Shown here: piece after piece, positions 1 through 10,539 of the stretch
How positions within the stretch are numbered: position 1 is the first letter of the stretch
Layout of the letters: the number at the start of each line of letters is the position of its first letter
NCBI GenBank assembly: GCA_029204225.1
Contig: MU835392.1
Location: 1 to 39,551 of the forward strand
DNA: 39,551 nt
Source of the DNA: Diphasiastrum complanatum
Lineage: Eukaryota; Streptophyta; Lycopodiopsida; Lycopodiales; Lycopodiaceae
Direction of reading: 5' to 3'
Notes under the pieces: generated by a model
Database searches by the model: none
What the model was told of the DNA's origin: nothing
What the model saw: only the letters and a program-made list of their open reading frames with translations
Position numbers and translations under genes: made by a program

Positions 1-1110
1 GAACTTTTTTTTTCGAAACGGGAAAAAAAAAAACGGGAATGTTTTTGCTTACATGTAAGTGTGTCACTCAACTACTTTTCCCTTTTTAGGCTCTAATTTT
101 CTTTGAAAAGGTCAGAACTTGTTTTATTTTGCATTTTTAAATTCTTTCTTGTTGGGCACCCAAGAATATGTATAAATTTGGTCATTTTGACTAGCAAAAG
201 GTCACCAAAAATTTTCTACTTGTCAATTTGTACTTTTTGTGGATCTTTGTGAAGATCAATATACCCTTATATTTCCCACAATAGGGTGCTTCTACTGTAT
301 TTTACAGATCTCGATGAAGCCCACTTTATCTTTCTTGTCAGCCTTTGAAACTTTTGTTCGATCTTTCTACATTTTTGGTCTTCCTACTATGAATTGCTCC
401 CATTGCACTTTACAAGGGGAGAAGAATGATCTAAATCCTTTGTAGGACGACTTACACACTAGCATGGCAGTTATTGTACTACCAACTCTTAGTTAATTGC
501 TATATAATGATCCTTTCAAGCCTTCATGAACTTCAAAAGGCAACATAGAAAGATTCATTTTAAATTAGAATTTGCAATTTAAACACTAAAAAAGCACTTG
601 TTTTTGCTATAATATAAGGCTAGAAAAAAATTCCCTTAAAAAAAAAAACCCTAGAACCGATTCGCCGATTCTTTCCCAGGGTTGCCAATTCTCTCCCTCT
701 TCAAAAAGGCGTTTTGAAAAGGTCCATGAAACATTGCTAAAAACCATGCACAGGCTTGATGGTGGACCATGGCTCTGTAAACTACTGCGAGGACTTGAAG
801 ATACGGGCTCTAACAATTCAAAATATGCCTTAATCCCTATTTCATTAAGGCCAGGCCTGCCTCATGCAAGAGTGATCGCGCATGATGTCTATATCTAGAT
901 GCTATAGTCATCCATGGTAGGGGATGCTCTTGTGTTCATAGTTTATAATGTTTGCCTACACACAAAACATTAAAACCTCTGAGAATTATCAGATGCCCCC
1001 TTGTCCAATGTAAAATCACAAGGAGTTCGTCTCAAATCAGCACAATGTTTAGCTCGCTCCTAAGCACTCAAAATATTTTCATGTGCTAACCACAAGAGTT
1101 CCTACACATA
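1..1110. other. Intergenic AT-rich DNA, no gene seen
   Basis: No convincing coding region, RNA gene or ordered repeat was seen. Short open frames here are low-complexity and lack recognisable domains. Homopolymer A/T runs occur near 5-35 and 625-650. Confidence 0.5.
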
Positions 1111-1556
1111 TGTTAGAAATTAATGTTTATTTGCACCCCTAATGTTCGTTTGGCCATGCCTAGGAGCTACTATAGGGGGGCATTTCTATTTTTAGTAAAT
1201 CCTAAAGTCCAAGTTAAATAATTATGCATGTAAGTGGGCGCACTAGTTCTAGTTTAGAACATGTTTTTTACACTTAGCGATTCAATAAGGGTATTTACCC
1301 AAAATAGCATGCATCTATAGTGATTAGCTTTTTGCCTTTAGTTTTTGCATTATGCTTTTGGCATTTCACAAGGGCTAGAGAGATAATATAAGGAGGTTCG
1401 CGCCCGACCTCATATTCATTCCATTGTAGAGAGCATAGATCTATCTTCTTTTAATCCAAGTTCTCTTCGATCTCTTATGGGGTTCTTGCTTTGTGAGTGT
1501 GAGTGCTAATATGATTAGTTAACTCCTATCTAGAATTTGAGGATCAAATACTGACA
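1111..1556 (+). repeat. Probable solo LTR, Copia-like size
   Basis: The block starts TGTTAG and ends CTGACA, imperfect inverted termini of the TG...CA type (one mismatch) typical of plant LTRs, and is 446 bp long. Inside, a TATA-like stretch (ATAATATAAGG, about 1384) is followed by a pyrimidine-rich segment, as expected for U3-R-U5. No internal retroelement domain or partner LTR lies nearby, so a solo LTR is the simplest reading. The flanking 5-mers (ACATA left, ATATC right) do not match, so the insertion is old or the call is wrong. Confidence 0.4.
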
Positions 1557-3735
1557 ATATCACATAGAAATTTGGCTACATTCTAAACATGATCATATCC
1601 TAATTCAACCTTGAAATGTTTGAAATTCATACATAAACATTCTTACACAAAGTTGTTGTTAGATAGTGACTAAGGAAGACAATAACATGGCTTTTTTACA
1701 TGCCAAGTACGCCAAATTGGTCCTAGTGGGGAACATGCATGAAAATGTGAATTTGGGAACCTGACTGGGAAACATGTTTCGAAGACATGGGCACATGGGC
1801 ACGTCATTGAGGACGTGTTCCCTCGTCACAAAATTTCTAGAGATCCCAAACCCAGAAAATCAAACAAGAAACAAAAGAATCTAAAGTTACTTTACATATA
1901 TCTGTTTCAAAGATGAGGGTCCGGGCCGGATTGCCCACGTCCGCGTCCGCGTCCGGCGTCCGGACCCGGACGCGTCCGACCCCCAGACGCGGAGTCGGAC
2001 GCGTCCAAAAAAAAAATTCTTTTAACGAAAAAACCCTAAAAAAAAAATTTAAAAAATTAGAAAAGGACATGTCCGTACCGCACAGACTCATCCATGGCTT
2101 CAAATTTTTTTTTTAATTTATTTTAGTCTAAAAAATTTTAAAAAATTTATAATAAATAAAAATTAAAATAAACCGGACACGTCCCGGATGCGGACGCACC
2201 CCTGGCGCGTCCGCATCCGGGTCCCGCTTCCTTAGATTTGTTTATACGACAGTGCCCGCACATAATTACAATCCTCATCCTCTATTTTATTAATATAATG
2301 TGAAATTTCAAAAGGCAAACTTATATAGAATTCAAACTCTTGATTGGATGAATATCTTTTTATAATGCCACAATGATAACATAGCGTTCCCATTCCAGTT
2401 TCGGTCACTACAGTTGCCAAATTAACGTGTTCTCAAGTCATTAACTTGGGTTGGTCGAAACCTAGTGCCTAGACATTCTATTTTGGGGGGTTAGTCAACT
2501 GTGTTACCCTAAAAGACATAATTGGGCTGGCCCTTAGTTTAAGGGTCAATGCCCATCCTAGCAACGATAGGGCCTTAACTCACCGACCTTTAAAGGGTAT
2601 GTGCCTTTAATTTCAATGGCTCAAGGCCATATAAGTAGTCGATAGAGGAAATATTCTTGGAAAAGCACTTCCAAGAGGATTAAGCACTATGGTACAAGTC
2701 TAAGAATTGATCTAGCTATGTCTTGAAGCACTGTGATATGGGACACAAATGCTATTGGCATGAGATCATGCTTGAGGTGTGGTCAATTAGCCTCGTCTTT
2801 GAGGGGCCCATGAAGCCATGGAGGTCATGATATCTCATGTGTACCATTGAGAACCCCTACTACAAGTGGAACCTTGGAACATCAATTACAAGAATATCAT
2901 GTACCTGAAACTCTGTACACAAAATCATGTTCAAGAATCTCATTTCTAGCATCATGAAGGTCCGGAGCGATAAGAGAAGACATCTTAACTTCAAGATGAT
3001 CTAGTGGGTGAAAAACCGGCGGCGTTCATAGAAAGATGAAGATCTTCAAACTTTGGACGGAAGGAGGGCCAAACGAATAAGCATTTGATAAAACAAAGAA
3101 AAAGTTCGTTCGACAAGTTGTATGGCCACACTACAGCCTGCTGAATCTGAAACAATAAGCCAAAGAGCAATACTGACCTGCTAGGAGCATGCAAGTAAGT
3201 CATTTCTGCAATGTTGTCTGATGATGATTTTTGTGACTCAAAATAATGTCCCATTTAATGAAAATGACTCCAGTCTACAAGAAGAATTACAGTCAGGACC
3301 AGAACTGTGGGTAAATACATGTGCTGGTAAACAGGCAGGAGGGAAGATAGAAGAGGGAATCAGGCCATGGTACGGTAAGGAGCTAGGGAGAGAGCTTAGA
3401 GTGAGACAAGAGATCGAGTCGAGTGAGTAAGATAGGCCAAATGAGAAAACGTAGTTAGGGAGACATGGTTGTTTCAAAGAGGTAAGCTTTTTTTTTCATA
3501 ACAAAGTATTTACAATTGAGGGTGTAATTGTGTATTTTTCCATAAGAAAATTCATAATGCTGTTGCTAATCAACCTGTATTATTAGATGTTGTACATACC
3601 TACAACCATGCATATAAATATCCTCACTTGCGTAGATAAAAAATAAAATATTGAAATATATGATATCTCCATTGGAAGCTAAACGGGATAGCACAGCAGC
3701 ATGTGGTCTGTTATTTACAGTGTGAATGTCTCTAC
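1557..3735. other. Non-coding DNA, possibly intron of the OBERON-like gene
   Basis: Apart from the GC-rich module at 1914-2230, no domain-bearing reading frame was found on either strand. If the OBERON-like gene continues leftward past its splice donor at 3776, this stretch would be its intron. I looked on the minus strand for the charged coiled-coil exon that normally follows the PHD region and did not find it here. Confidence 0.4.
1914..2230. repeat. GC-rich GTCCGC/GGACGCGTCC repeat module with AT core
   Basis: Two GC-rich arms (about 1917-2007 and 2172-2225) are built from overlapping variants of GTCCGCGTCC and GGACGCGTCC. They enclose an A/T homopolymer-rich core of about 160 bp that contains GGACATGTCC. 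The arms are mutually reverse-complementary in style but not a clean terminal inverted repeat. A non-autonomous DNA transposon or a satellite-like subterminal array are both possible. Confidence 0.45.
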
Positions 3736-3776
3736 TTAAGGCCATAGAGCTTTAGAGAAGGAGACAAAAAACTGAC

Positions 3777-6700
3777 CTGTGAAGAATCTAAGCATGCTTT
3801 GACAAACCTCAGCAGTGTCTGCCCTGTTTTCCAGGTTTGACAGCATATGCCCTGCCTTTTCACAAAGCTGTTTGCCTTTCTTATCCTGGCTCCCATGAAA
3901 AATTCTCCGAACACACTCAAGTTCTCTTGTGAGAACATCTCTTTCCCAAACTTGAGCAAATGTTGTAAACACATCCTTCACAAATCCAAACAATTCAGAT
4001 TTCTGTCCACATGCCATGCATCTGAACTGCATCTCAGATGTTCCTGCAGCACCTTGAATACTCTGTCCTGGCATTATGTAAGATGAGCGTAATCCACATT
4101 CGCTGTGACACCAGTGCATGCAGAAGTCACAACCGACCCATCTACAGGTATTAGCATCAAAGTCAAACTTTGAGCAGACAACACACATGCAAGCGCTGCA
4201 AAATCCATTCTTCTGCACACAGATCAGACATTCGCAGTCGTCCACCGGGAGTTGGCTTTGACATCGAATATTGCGGCATCTTGTCTGCAAAAAAACTTCT
4301 ACCATTGCAGAAGTTGTAAGAGAATTGTCTCTGTGAAGAAAAGCCTGGATACCAGTCTTCATAGCAACCAGAAGCTCCAACTGTGCACGGTGGGCTCTCA
4401 GCAGGGTCTCACTTGAAAGGTCAGTCCTCCTCTGAAGAATCTTCTGAAGCTGACCAAACTCTTCACGTTTCCCAACGTGCACCAGCATATCAATAAGGGA
4501 TTCTTTCAGACCATCAACATAACTTTCAGGAAGCTCAGACAATTTTTTAGCTATGATCGGAATTGGATCTGTCACAATTTCAAAAAGACCAACCATTTTG
4601 CCATTAATAGAATTCCGCGTAGCTGACATATCCTCGTTCCTCTCAAACAATGGAGGTCTTTTAGAGAATCCACTCTCAAGTTTAGTTATTTCTCTTTCGG
4701 CACCTGTTCTATTCTTCCCAGAGTTCTCCTGTTCTGAACATTTTTCCCGAGAACCAACACTCTGTGTAGGAGAGGACCACGTCTGACAGGGCCTCTCCTG
4801 CAGATCCTTCAAAAAACTCTTACGCCTTTCAAAGGGACTTCCTTTGTCTTCCAAAGATCTTCCTTGGCTTTCTTCTGGAATCTTTTTGTGCTGCTGAATC
4901 ATTGGTGGAATTTGCTGACTTCCATGAGAAATTTCAATGCCTCCTGTTGTGTCTGAACCACAGGATCTCTTCAGTTGATCAGATTGAGAAAGTGCTTCTC
5001 TTCCTCTCTCCACTCCAAGAGACCCCTGAAAAACTTGCAAACTTCCATTTTGAAGTAGTTGTTGATAAAGGGGAAGCTCCCGATGAGGCTTTCGCCGATC
5101 AAACGAGATGTCCTTCAGTCTTTGGCCTCCAGCCCGATCACTGCCATGAGACATCTGCCAACTGCCATGGGAAAGCTGATCATTACATTGAGAAACCTGC
5201 TGACTTGCACTGGAAAATTCTTGGTTGTCAAGGGAAGTCTGTGTAAGGGAGCAGCTGGGATTATGCACAAAAGGGTGGGAGTAAGAAAGTGAAAGGGAAG
5301 TGGTCACTCCATTGGAGTGTGCTTCGGAGGCTGATATAGACTGCATACTCCTGGTCTTGCTAGGAGCTTTGACGGCACGAGGAACACCTGGAGATCCCAA
5401 AGAAAGTGATGTGTCAGGCAGCGAGAGCATCAGAGGTTCTAGCTTCTCGATCCTCAGTTTCTTGTGAAGATGTCCACCTTCAAATTCCATGACTAGTTCC
5501 TGAGTATCCAAATGCCCACTTGTTCCTACCACATTGTCATGCTTGTCAAAATGTACAATCTCAGGCACAATTAGGGCTTCTTCTTTCTCATTGATGCCTA
5601 AAATCATGTCATTGACATCACGCATTGTCTGTGAATACTCTCTGCATCCGGTGTCATGAACCTTCTCTTCTACCTCAACCTCCATTGGCCTCACCACATC
5701 TTTCAGTCCAAAATCATCCAAACTCTCTTCGCTACCTCTCTTACTCCTCCCCAATTCATCCCCGACAGTATTTGGAGCTCCAATCTCCATTAGACCTGTG
5801 GTATTTTCCTCTGCTTCTTCTTCGGTGTCAACTACAAGCGCAGAATTGTTCCTTCCATTAGCTTCACCTTTTGTTCCAACATCCTGCGTCTGCTGTAAAA
5901 CTACCTCTTCCTCCTCTGTTGTTCTGGCCTCCCCCTTTGCTTTTGTATGCGCAGTGACCTGGTTACCACCACTTATTTGAGAGTTTTCGGCTGCATTTTC
6001 CTCTAAAATGTGTTGGGCATCATCTCCTTCAGGGTCCAGTTCCCCTTCTTCCATCTCACTCTTGTCCGAATCCGAGCAATCTTTGCCATTACCACGGTTG
6101 ATAGCTTCATCCCCCCTTGCATCTCTTGGCATGCAAGATCCTTCTTCCGGAAAAGCACCGTTGCCTCTCTCAACACTTCTCTCTGCGCCGCTGTCCTTGA
6201 AATCATGCAAGTTTTCATCTTTCATCAGAGTCTCTCCGTCTACGCTGCTAGTAGAAGCGGTCAACCTAGCTGCCGCATCTTCACCATCAGAGAAGGATTT
6301 CTCCACTGGATTGTTCTTCTCATTCCGTGCAGTTTCCTCTATTATTTTGCTACCACGGTAAAGATCTCTACTCTGGAGCTTTGATCCATCTTCCCTCCTG
6401 AACCTATCTCCTTCCGATCTATCTCCTTTTGGAAACTGAGTGTCCACTATCAGCCTCTCATATTTCACTCCCTTCGAAGATGGCGATGAAGGTGGGGCGT
6501 GCGGATGAGCCTTCCTTCTTCCTTCCTTCTCACAATCCAAAGCCCTCAGAGAGAGTATCTTCAACCCTTCTTCCTCCAGATTGTCCCCACTGGACGAAGA
6601 TACCTTCACTGCCTCACGTTTTTCATTTCCATCTCTCCCAAAATGCCATCCCTTCTTCGCCAAAGCCGCGCACTCCTCGCCTCGATCCGAAGCATTCCTG

Positions 6701-6894
6701 TCTGGAGATGATTTTCTCGACACATCCCTCTCCTCTCCCTTCCTCATTAAACCCCTGCTTCCCTCCATAATAAACTCCCTTTCCAGTGAAGATCCCTTTC
6801 TAAACCCCTCACATTTTTCCATGCCATTCCTTTCCGATCCATGCCCTTTCTCGGAAGGCGCACAAGGCTCACCCCCTTCCCCCTTAATATCCAT
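3777..6894 (-). CDS. OBERON/TITANIA-like PHD-finger protein, first coding exon (partial)
   Basis: OBERON proteins are plant nuclear chromatin-associated PHD-finger proteins needed for meristem and root initiation. This exon encodes 1039 codons plus one base from the ATG at 6894. Residues about 30-760 are a low-complexity, charged and serine-rich N-terminal region. From about 765 comes the conserved OBERON helical region, then the Cys/His cluster at about 887-962 (CECLIC, CSACMCVVC, CRWVGCDFCMHWCH, CMAC), then a conserved post-PHD segment ending FFT. The length resembles the long TITANIA2/OBE4 type. The exon ends at a good donor (ACAG|GTCAGT, intron from 3776). Read-through adds only about a dozen non-conserved residues before a stop at 3736. 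The ATG at 6894 is chosen because it is the first in-frame ATG after the spliced 5'-UTR intron. The C-terminal coiled-coil exon(s) are not visible: long intron or truncation. OBE3 versus OBE4 cannot be decided. Confidence 0.88.
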
Positions 6895-6905
6895 GCTACT
6901 TCTTT

Positions 6906-7141
6906 CTAATAATAAGCCAATGCTTCTGAGTGAATGAGCTGATGCAGTGAAAGAAAAATAATAGGTCTGTACAGAGAAGGTAAGGGGCAACCAATTAGGG
7001 AGATATCGAAAGAGACGGATGAGGAGGAATTCCTACCTTGAATCTGTTGGGGATACGAGGAAAAACGAGGAGTGGGGGGCAGAGAGATGAAGCTGATGCC
7101 ACCTCCATCGCCATCTTCGTCCTTGTCCTCGTTGTCGCCAT
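6906..7141 (-). promoter_or_regulatory. Upstream ORF in the spliced 5' leader
   Basis: An ATG at 7141 opens a 35-codon frame to the splice donor. After removal of the 98-bp intron it continues for ten codons and stops at TAG 6908-6906. That is 45 codons ending 11 nt before the main ATG at 6894. Such a uORF would be expected to limit initiation at the main start. Whether the transcript includes 7141 depends on a transcription start I cannot locate. Confidence 0.45.
6939..7036 (-). other. 5'-UTR intron of the OBERON-like gene
   Basis: On the minus strand CAAG|GTAGGA (donor at 7036) is followed 98 bp later by a pyrimidine-rich acceptor, TTCTTTCACTGCATCAG| (AG at 6940-6939). Removing it joins the 5' leader to the exon that carries the ATG at 6894. 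Upstream in-intron ATGs such as the one at 6990 would then not be used. Confidence 0.7.
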
Positions 7142-7353
7142 AGCCAGAAAGCTGGAGGGAGGGAGAAAGACCGAGGTCCGAGAGAAAGAAAGAGGGGGGA
7201 GACAAAAAGACTTTGTAAAAAAGGGATATCGAAGGAAAAGGGGAAGAGCCAAATTCACTTGACTCGAAATGCGATACAACAAGTCGCTTACTACTGCTAC
7301 TACACCCATGCTCTTCACCAACGAGCCTATTTTTCAACTCTTGCTCACCGTCC

Positions 7354-8273
7354 TGTTGCGTCGGCGCCTCAAAGGGCGCTGGGACTTGAGCGGTTTTCCC
7401 AACACGCATTTAAGTTTAACATTCATCCATCATGCACTTACGTAAAAGCCAACTCAGAAACATAACAAGCTTAACCATTCAGACTTAAGAAAACTGGAAT
7501 CCCAACCAACCCGAAAGCCAACTTAGAATCCGTCTCCAAAAGGTAACCAAAGGCAAAGACAAGCCACACATGAAACCCAAGGCATAGTGGTCGCCAAACT
7601 GACCAATTGGCATAGCGGCAAGCCCCATGTCGATGACAGGGACCCTTAGGCGCCAGCGACGCAAAAAGGTTGTAGTAAGGGTCCTTCCACTTGGACCAGT
7701 CCCGAAGGCGAAACCGAAAATGATAATCATCCCCAAGGATCAACTTTATTAGATTTGGAAGCGGTTACATTCATACATAGACTGACCGGTCTCGGGGCCA
7801 CCAACACGTGCTGGGCATTGTGCCTGGCTCGTGCTGGTAGAGGGAGCTGAGACCTGGCGACTGGATTCCTAGCGCTGGTTGAGCTGCCCAAGTTTCTGTT
7901 TGCCGGACTCCCCCTATAGTTCTGTTGTGATTCGGCGCACCCCCTCTAGTTTGAAACATAGTGTTTTCTGGTAAAGCACGCTTTTTAGGACTTAGTTTTT
8001 ATTTTGCTGATTAAGCCTGGCAAGCCTGGCTGAATCAGTCTGGCTCCCGGACATGAGTCCCGGGAGCCGTCCCGGCGGCCGAATCAACTTGCTTTCCTGA
8101 CTAAGCCATGACTCGAGCTCCAGAGCTAGCTCATGACTTGTGACTACTTGACTGGCTCACCACAGGTCGAAGGCTCGGTCCTTGACGTTCTAACTTGCTC
8201 TGGGACCTTAGAGAGTGTCACCCCTTTGAGTCTTACAAGACACGCTGGGTGCACCCGAGTCAGCTTTACAACA
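7354..8273 (-). repeat. Element A 3' LTR
   Basis: 920 bp, homologous throughout to 16511-17423 (same strand) and to 17571-18479 (opposite strand). In the element's direction it carries the TGTTGTAAAGCTGACTC start, the GTGCTTT...hairpin region (mutated here to AAAACAC), the AATAAAGTTGAT polyadenylation-like signal and the GCGCCGACGCAACA end. Transcription started in this LTR would run into the OBERON-like gene, whose ATG is 460 bp beyond the LTR edge. Confidence 0.9.
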
Positions 8274-8816
8274 TCCTCCCCTCGTTTGAGAAAGCTGATG
8301 TCCTCGTCAGGGCCAAACTAGAACCTAAGACTCATGGCACGGGCTTAATTCACCGGCCAAACTTTAGTTACATATACAAGGGCACGGGCTTGATTCACCG
8401 GCCAAAGGAAACCAACTGTAAAGAGAAGTAATGATATTGCGTTTTTGCACCCAGCACAGGAAAAGTGTGGATCCAGTTCACTTACGTAAAACCTGTGTAA
8501 AGCTGCTGCACTTAGACATTAGACTGAAGCTCACTCCTCGATAAGACATGTGGTTTACTTTATTAACATGAAAGAAAAAGGTACTTACGGCTCCCTTAAG
8601 CCTCAGATATGTCGTTTTCATCGCACGTTTGGATGAGTCCCCTAGGACTCTAGATATTTCGTTTGGTTGCCCAGGTTGAGCTCCTTGAGCTCTGCATTGG
8701 CACTTAGATTCACCTTTGATGTAGAAACTGCAGGCAATGTTGGCTCCATTTGACCTCGCGTCAATTGGTTTGTCACTGTTGGATGTCCTTCGTTAAAGAA
8801 GTGAGCTTTCGCTTGG
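8274..8816 (-). other. Element A 3' internal region with polypurine tract
   Basis: On the minus strand this ends ACGAGGGGAGGA, a polypurine tract directly before the LTR. It is preceded by the CTGACG-AGGA-CATCAG hairpin (8295-8310). Homology to Element C's pre-LTR region (22740-22913) includes the phrase GGCCGGTGAATTAAGCCCGTGCC, present twice here (about 8340-8361 and 8382-8404). The part at 8669-8806 repeats 13671-13795, on the other side of Element B. Confidence 0.7.
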
Positions 8817-10063
8817 TGTTGTAAAGCTACCTTTACAAGCTTTACTTCCGGTGCCATTGGCGCCAGCTATGTCCCCGGCGCCAGCAGCGCCGCTGCTGCT
8901 CCCGGCGCCAACGGCGCCGGCGCCGCTCCCGGCGCCACTGTGACCAGAATCCAGCCAGCGCCAAGTTCCTATGGCTGAAAATCTTTGATCGGTTCTAGCG
9001 GAGTCCAGAGAGCTCAGATCGATGAGCAATCACCTCACACGATCTAGGCATGATTAAAGGAAGCCTGGGGATCAATAAAATCTAGAGAGAGAAAATGACT
9101 TTCTAGAAAGAGAAAATCCTAGAGAGAGAAAAAAACGTGCTTTACCAGCTTAGGTAGAGTGCTTGTTATGAGGGGAGGTGCCGAATCACACCAATACTAT
9201 AGGGGAGTGCGGGTTGCGACTCAGGGCGAGCTCCAACCAAGTCTCAGCCTCCCTTGCTGGAATGTTGTCATGGCTCTCGCCTTGGCATGCTAGCGCCCCG
9301 GAGACTAGGGTCGGTCACACACTTGAAATGTAACCTTCTCAGATTTATCAATAAAGTGGGATTTTCCTCAAACTGACTCTGATTACCTTCTGGGTTTCAG
9401 TGTTCGGTAAAAGCGCCAGTTGTAAGGCCGCTTTCAAAATTTTTAACTTGGCACATAGCTGAGAGTCGTATCCCGGGACGCCAGCGGTATGCCGTCGGGA
9501 CCATTCGGTCCGTGGCGCCAGCGGTATGCTGTCGGGACCATTTGGTCAAGGAACTGGTTGTTTCCATATCTGTCGCAGCTTGTAGTTCTGAGTGTTCCTT
9601 GCATGAACGTGAATGGGTTAAGCTCTTGGGGAACGGGCTCTAACCTGTCGGCTGAGTTGGATGGCTTGCTTGGGTGGATGTTACCTGTTTATGGCTGTCC
9701 AGTCTGGCGTGGCGCCAGGTTGGCTTCCAGCGCTCATGACGAAGCTTTCAGTTGGTTAAGTCTGATGTAAGTCAGACTGCTTGCTTGGAATGGATGTTAC
9801 TCGTTTGTAACGAAGCTTCGAGTTGGTTAAGTTTGATTTATGTCGGGCGGCTTGCTTGGAGGGAAGTCACCCACGTCGGGACTCCCGATCTGGCATGGCG
9901 CCAGGTTGGATCTCAATGTTGGTTTTCGGAACTTCAAGTTGGTTAAGTCTGATCGTTGTTGGCGAGTTGGCTGCTTGTATGTCAAGTGGGTTTGGATGGC
10001 AAGAGTTGAAGGCTGGGAAGCTAAGTCGTGGTTCCCGGCTCCCTTTGGGATGCCTGCGCTACA
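8817..10063 (+). repeat. Element B 5' LTR
   Basis: It starts TGTTGTAAAGCTACC and ends GCGCTACA. The start region holds a cluster of GGCGCC palindromes (8860-8960). Next come a TCTAGAGAGAGAAAA-type repeat, the CGTGCTTTACCAG motif shared with the other LTR family, a GTGCCGAATCACA...ACTATAGGGG block, and an AATAAAG polyadenylation-like signal (about 9350). The part after that contains a 37-bp tandem duplication (9481-9554) and three degenerate copies of AGTTGGTTAAGTYTGAT (about 9752, 9821, 9937). Its open frames are repeat-derived and show no protein family. Confidence 0.92.
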
Positions 10064-10065
10064 TG

Positions 10066-10078
10066 TGGTATCAGAGCC
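10066..10078 (+). promoter_or_regulatory. Element B primer-binding site (tRNA-iMet)
   Basis: TGGTATCAGAGCC, two bases after the LTR end, matches the complement of the plant initiator-tRNA-Met 3' end used by many plant LTR retrotransposons. Confidence 0.9.
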
Positions 10079-10153
10079 GACTGGCCGGTCAGCTATGCGG
10101 ATCTCACGGAAATGGCCACGGTTTGGGGTTCATCAAGACAACTGTTGTGCAAG

Positions 10154-10539
10154 GTGCTGCCCACAGTGTAAGCACGGGTGCGTCCACGGTCGGGGTGGTC
10201 GGCAGAACGGGGGACTTGATGAGTCAAAGTGCTGCCCTTGAGGTGTAAGCACGGTCAGTTCTCGCGGTTCGGGCCTGGCGCTGTCTGCAGGTAGGACGGA
10301 TGAGGCAAAGTGCTGCCTAGGTAGGTGAAAGCACGGTCTGTACCTTGTGGGGTGCGGGGCGACATATTCGAACTGTACGGGTTAACCATTGATACAGAGA
10401 TGCTGCTCGAATTCGGGTGTAAAGCACGGGTGGTTAGCTGCCGGTGCGGGATAGCTGCCGATCGTTTAGCTATAAGGGCTATCGACCAAAAAGTGGTGGG
10501 GCGTGACTGAGGCAATGTGCTGCTTAATGGTGAAAGCAC
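10154..10539 (+). repeat. Element B leader: five-stem-loop array
   Basis: Five GTGCTGC...AAGCAC(GG) units lie at 10154-10175, 10229-10252, 10310-10334, 10400-10427 and 10517-10539. Each can pair GTGCT with AGCAC (the fourth has ATGCT). Spacing is 75-117 bp. Most are preceded by TGAGKCAAA/T-like bases. The loops differ, and several hold a self-complementary core: CCTTGAGG (with G-U pairs), CCTAGG and CGAATTCG. The same ordered array is found in Elements A and C. Confidence 0.8.

Noticed and set aside
1670-2235. CTAAGGAAG (1670-1678) and its inverse CTTCCTTAG (2227-2235) as terminal inverted repeats of a DNA transposon
   Set aside because: Only 9 bp match, the flanks carry no target-site duplication, and the left site lies about 240 bp outside the GC-rich module.
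2991-3254. Minus-strand frame as the missing OBERON C-terminal exon
   Set aside because: It lacks the charged coiled-coil character of the family, and I found no convincing acceptor/donor pair linking it to the donor at 3776.
4902-6937. Several plus-strand open frames over the OBERON-like exon
   Set aside because: They are antisense shadows of a conserved minus-strand coding exon and show no domain of their own.
9489-10248. Open frames in Element B's LTR and leader (also 13078-13795)
   Set aside because: They are carried by repeats inside an LTR, overlap each other, and contain repeated short phrases from tandem duplications; no protein family is recognisable.
10154-10539. CRISPR-like array (regularly spaced repeats)
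   Set aside because: Repeats are short and imperfect, spacing varies from 75 to 117 bp, the context is a plant retrotransposon leader, and the spacers are conserved between elements.
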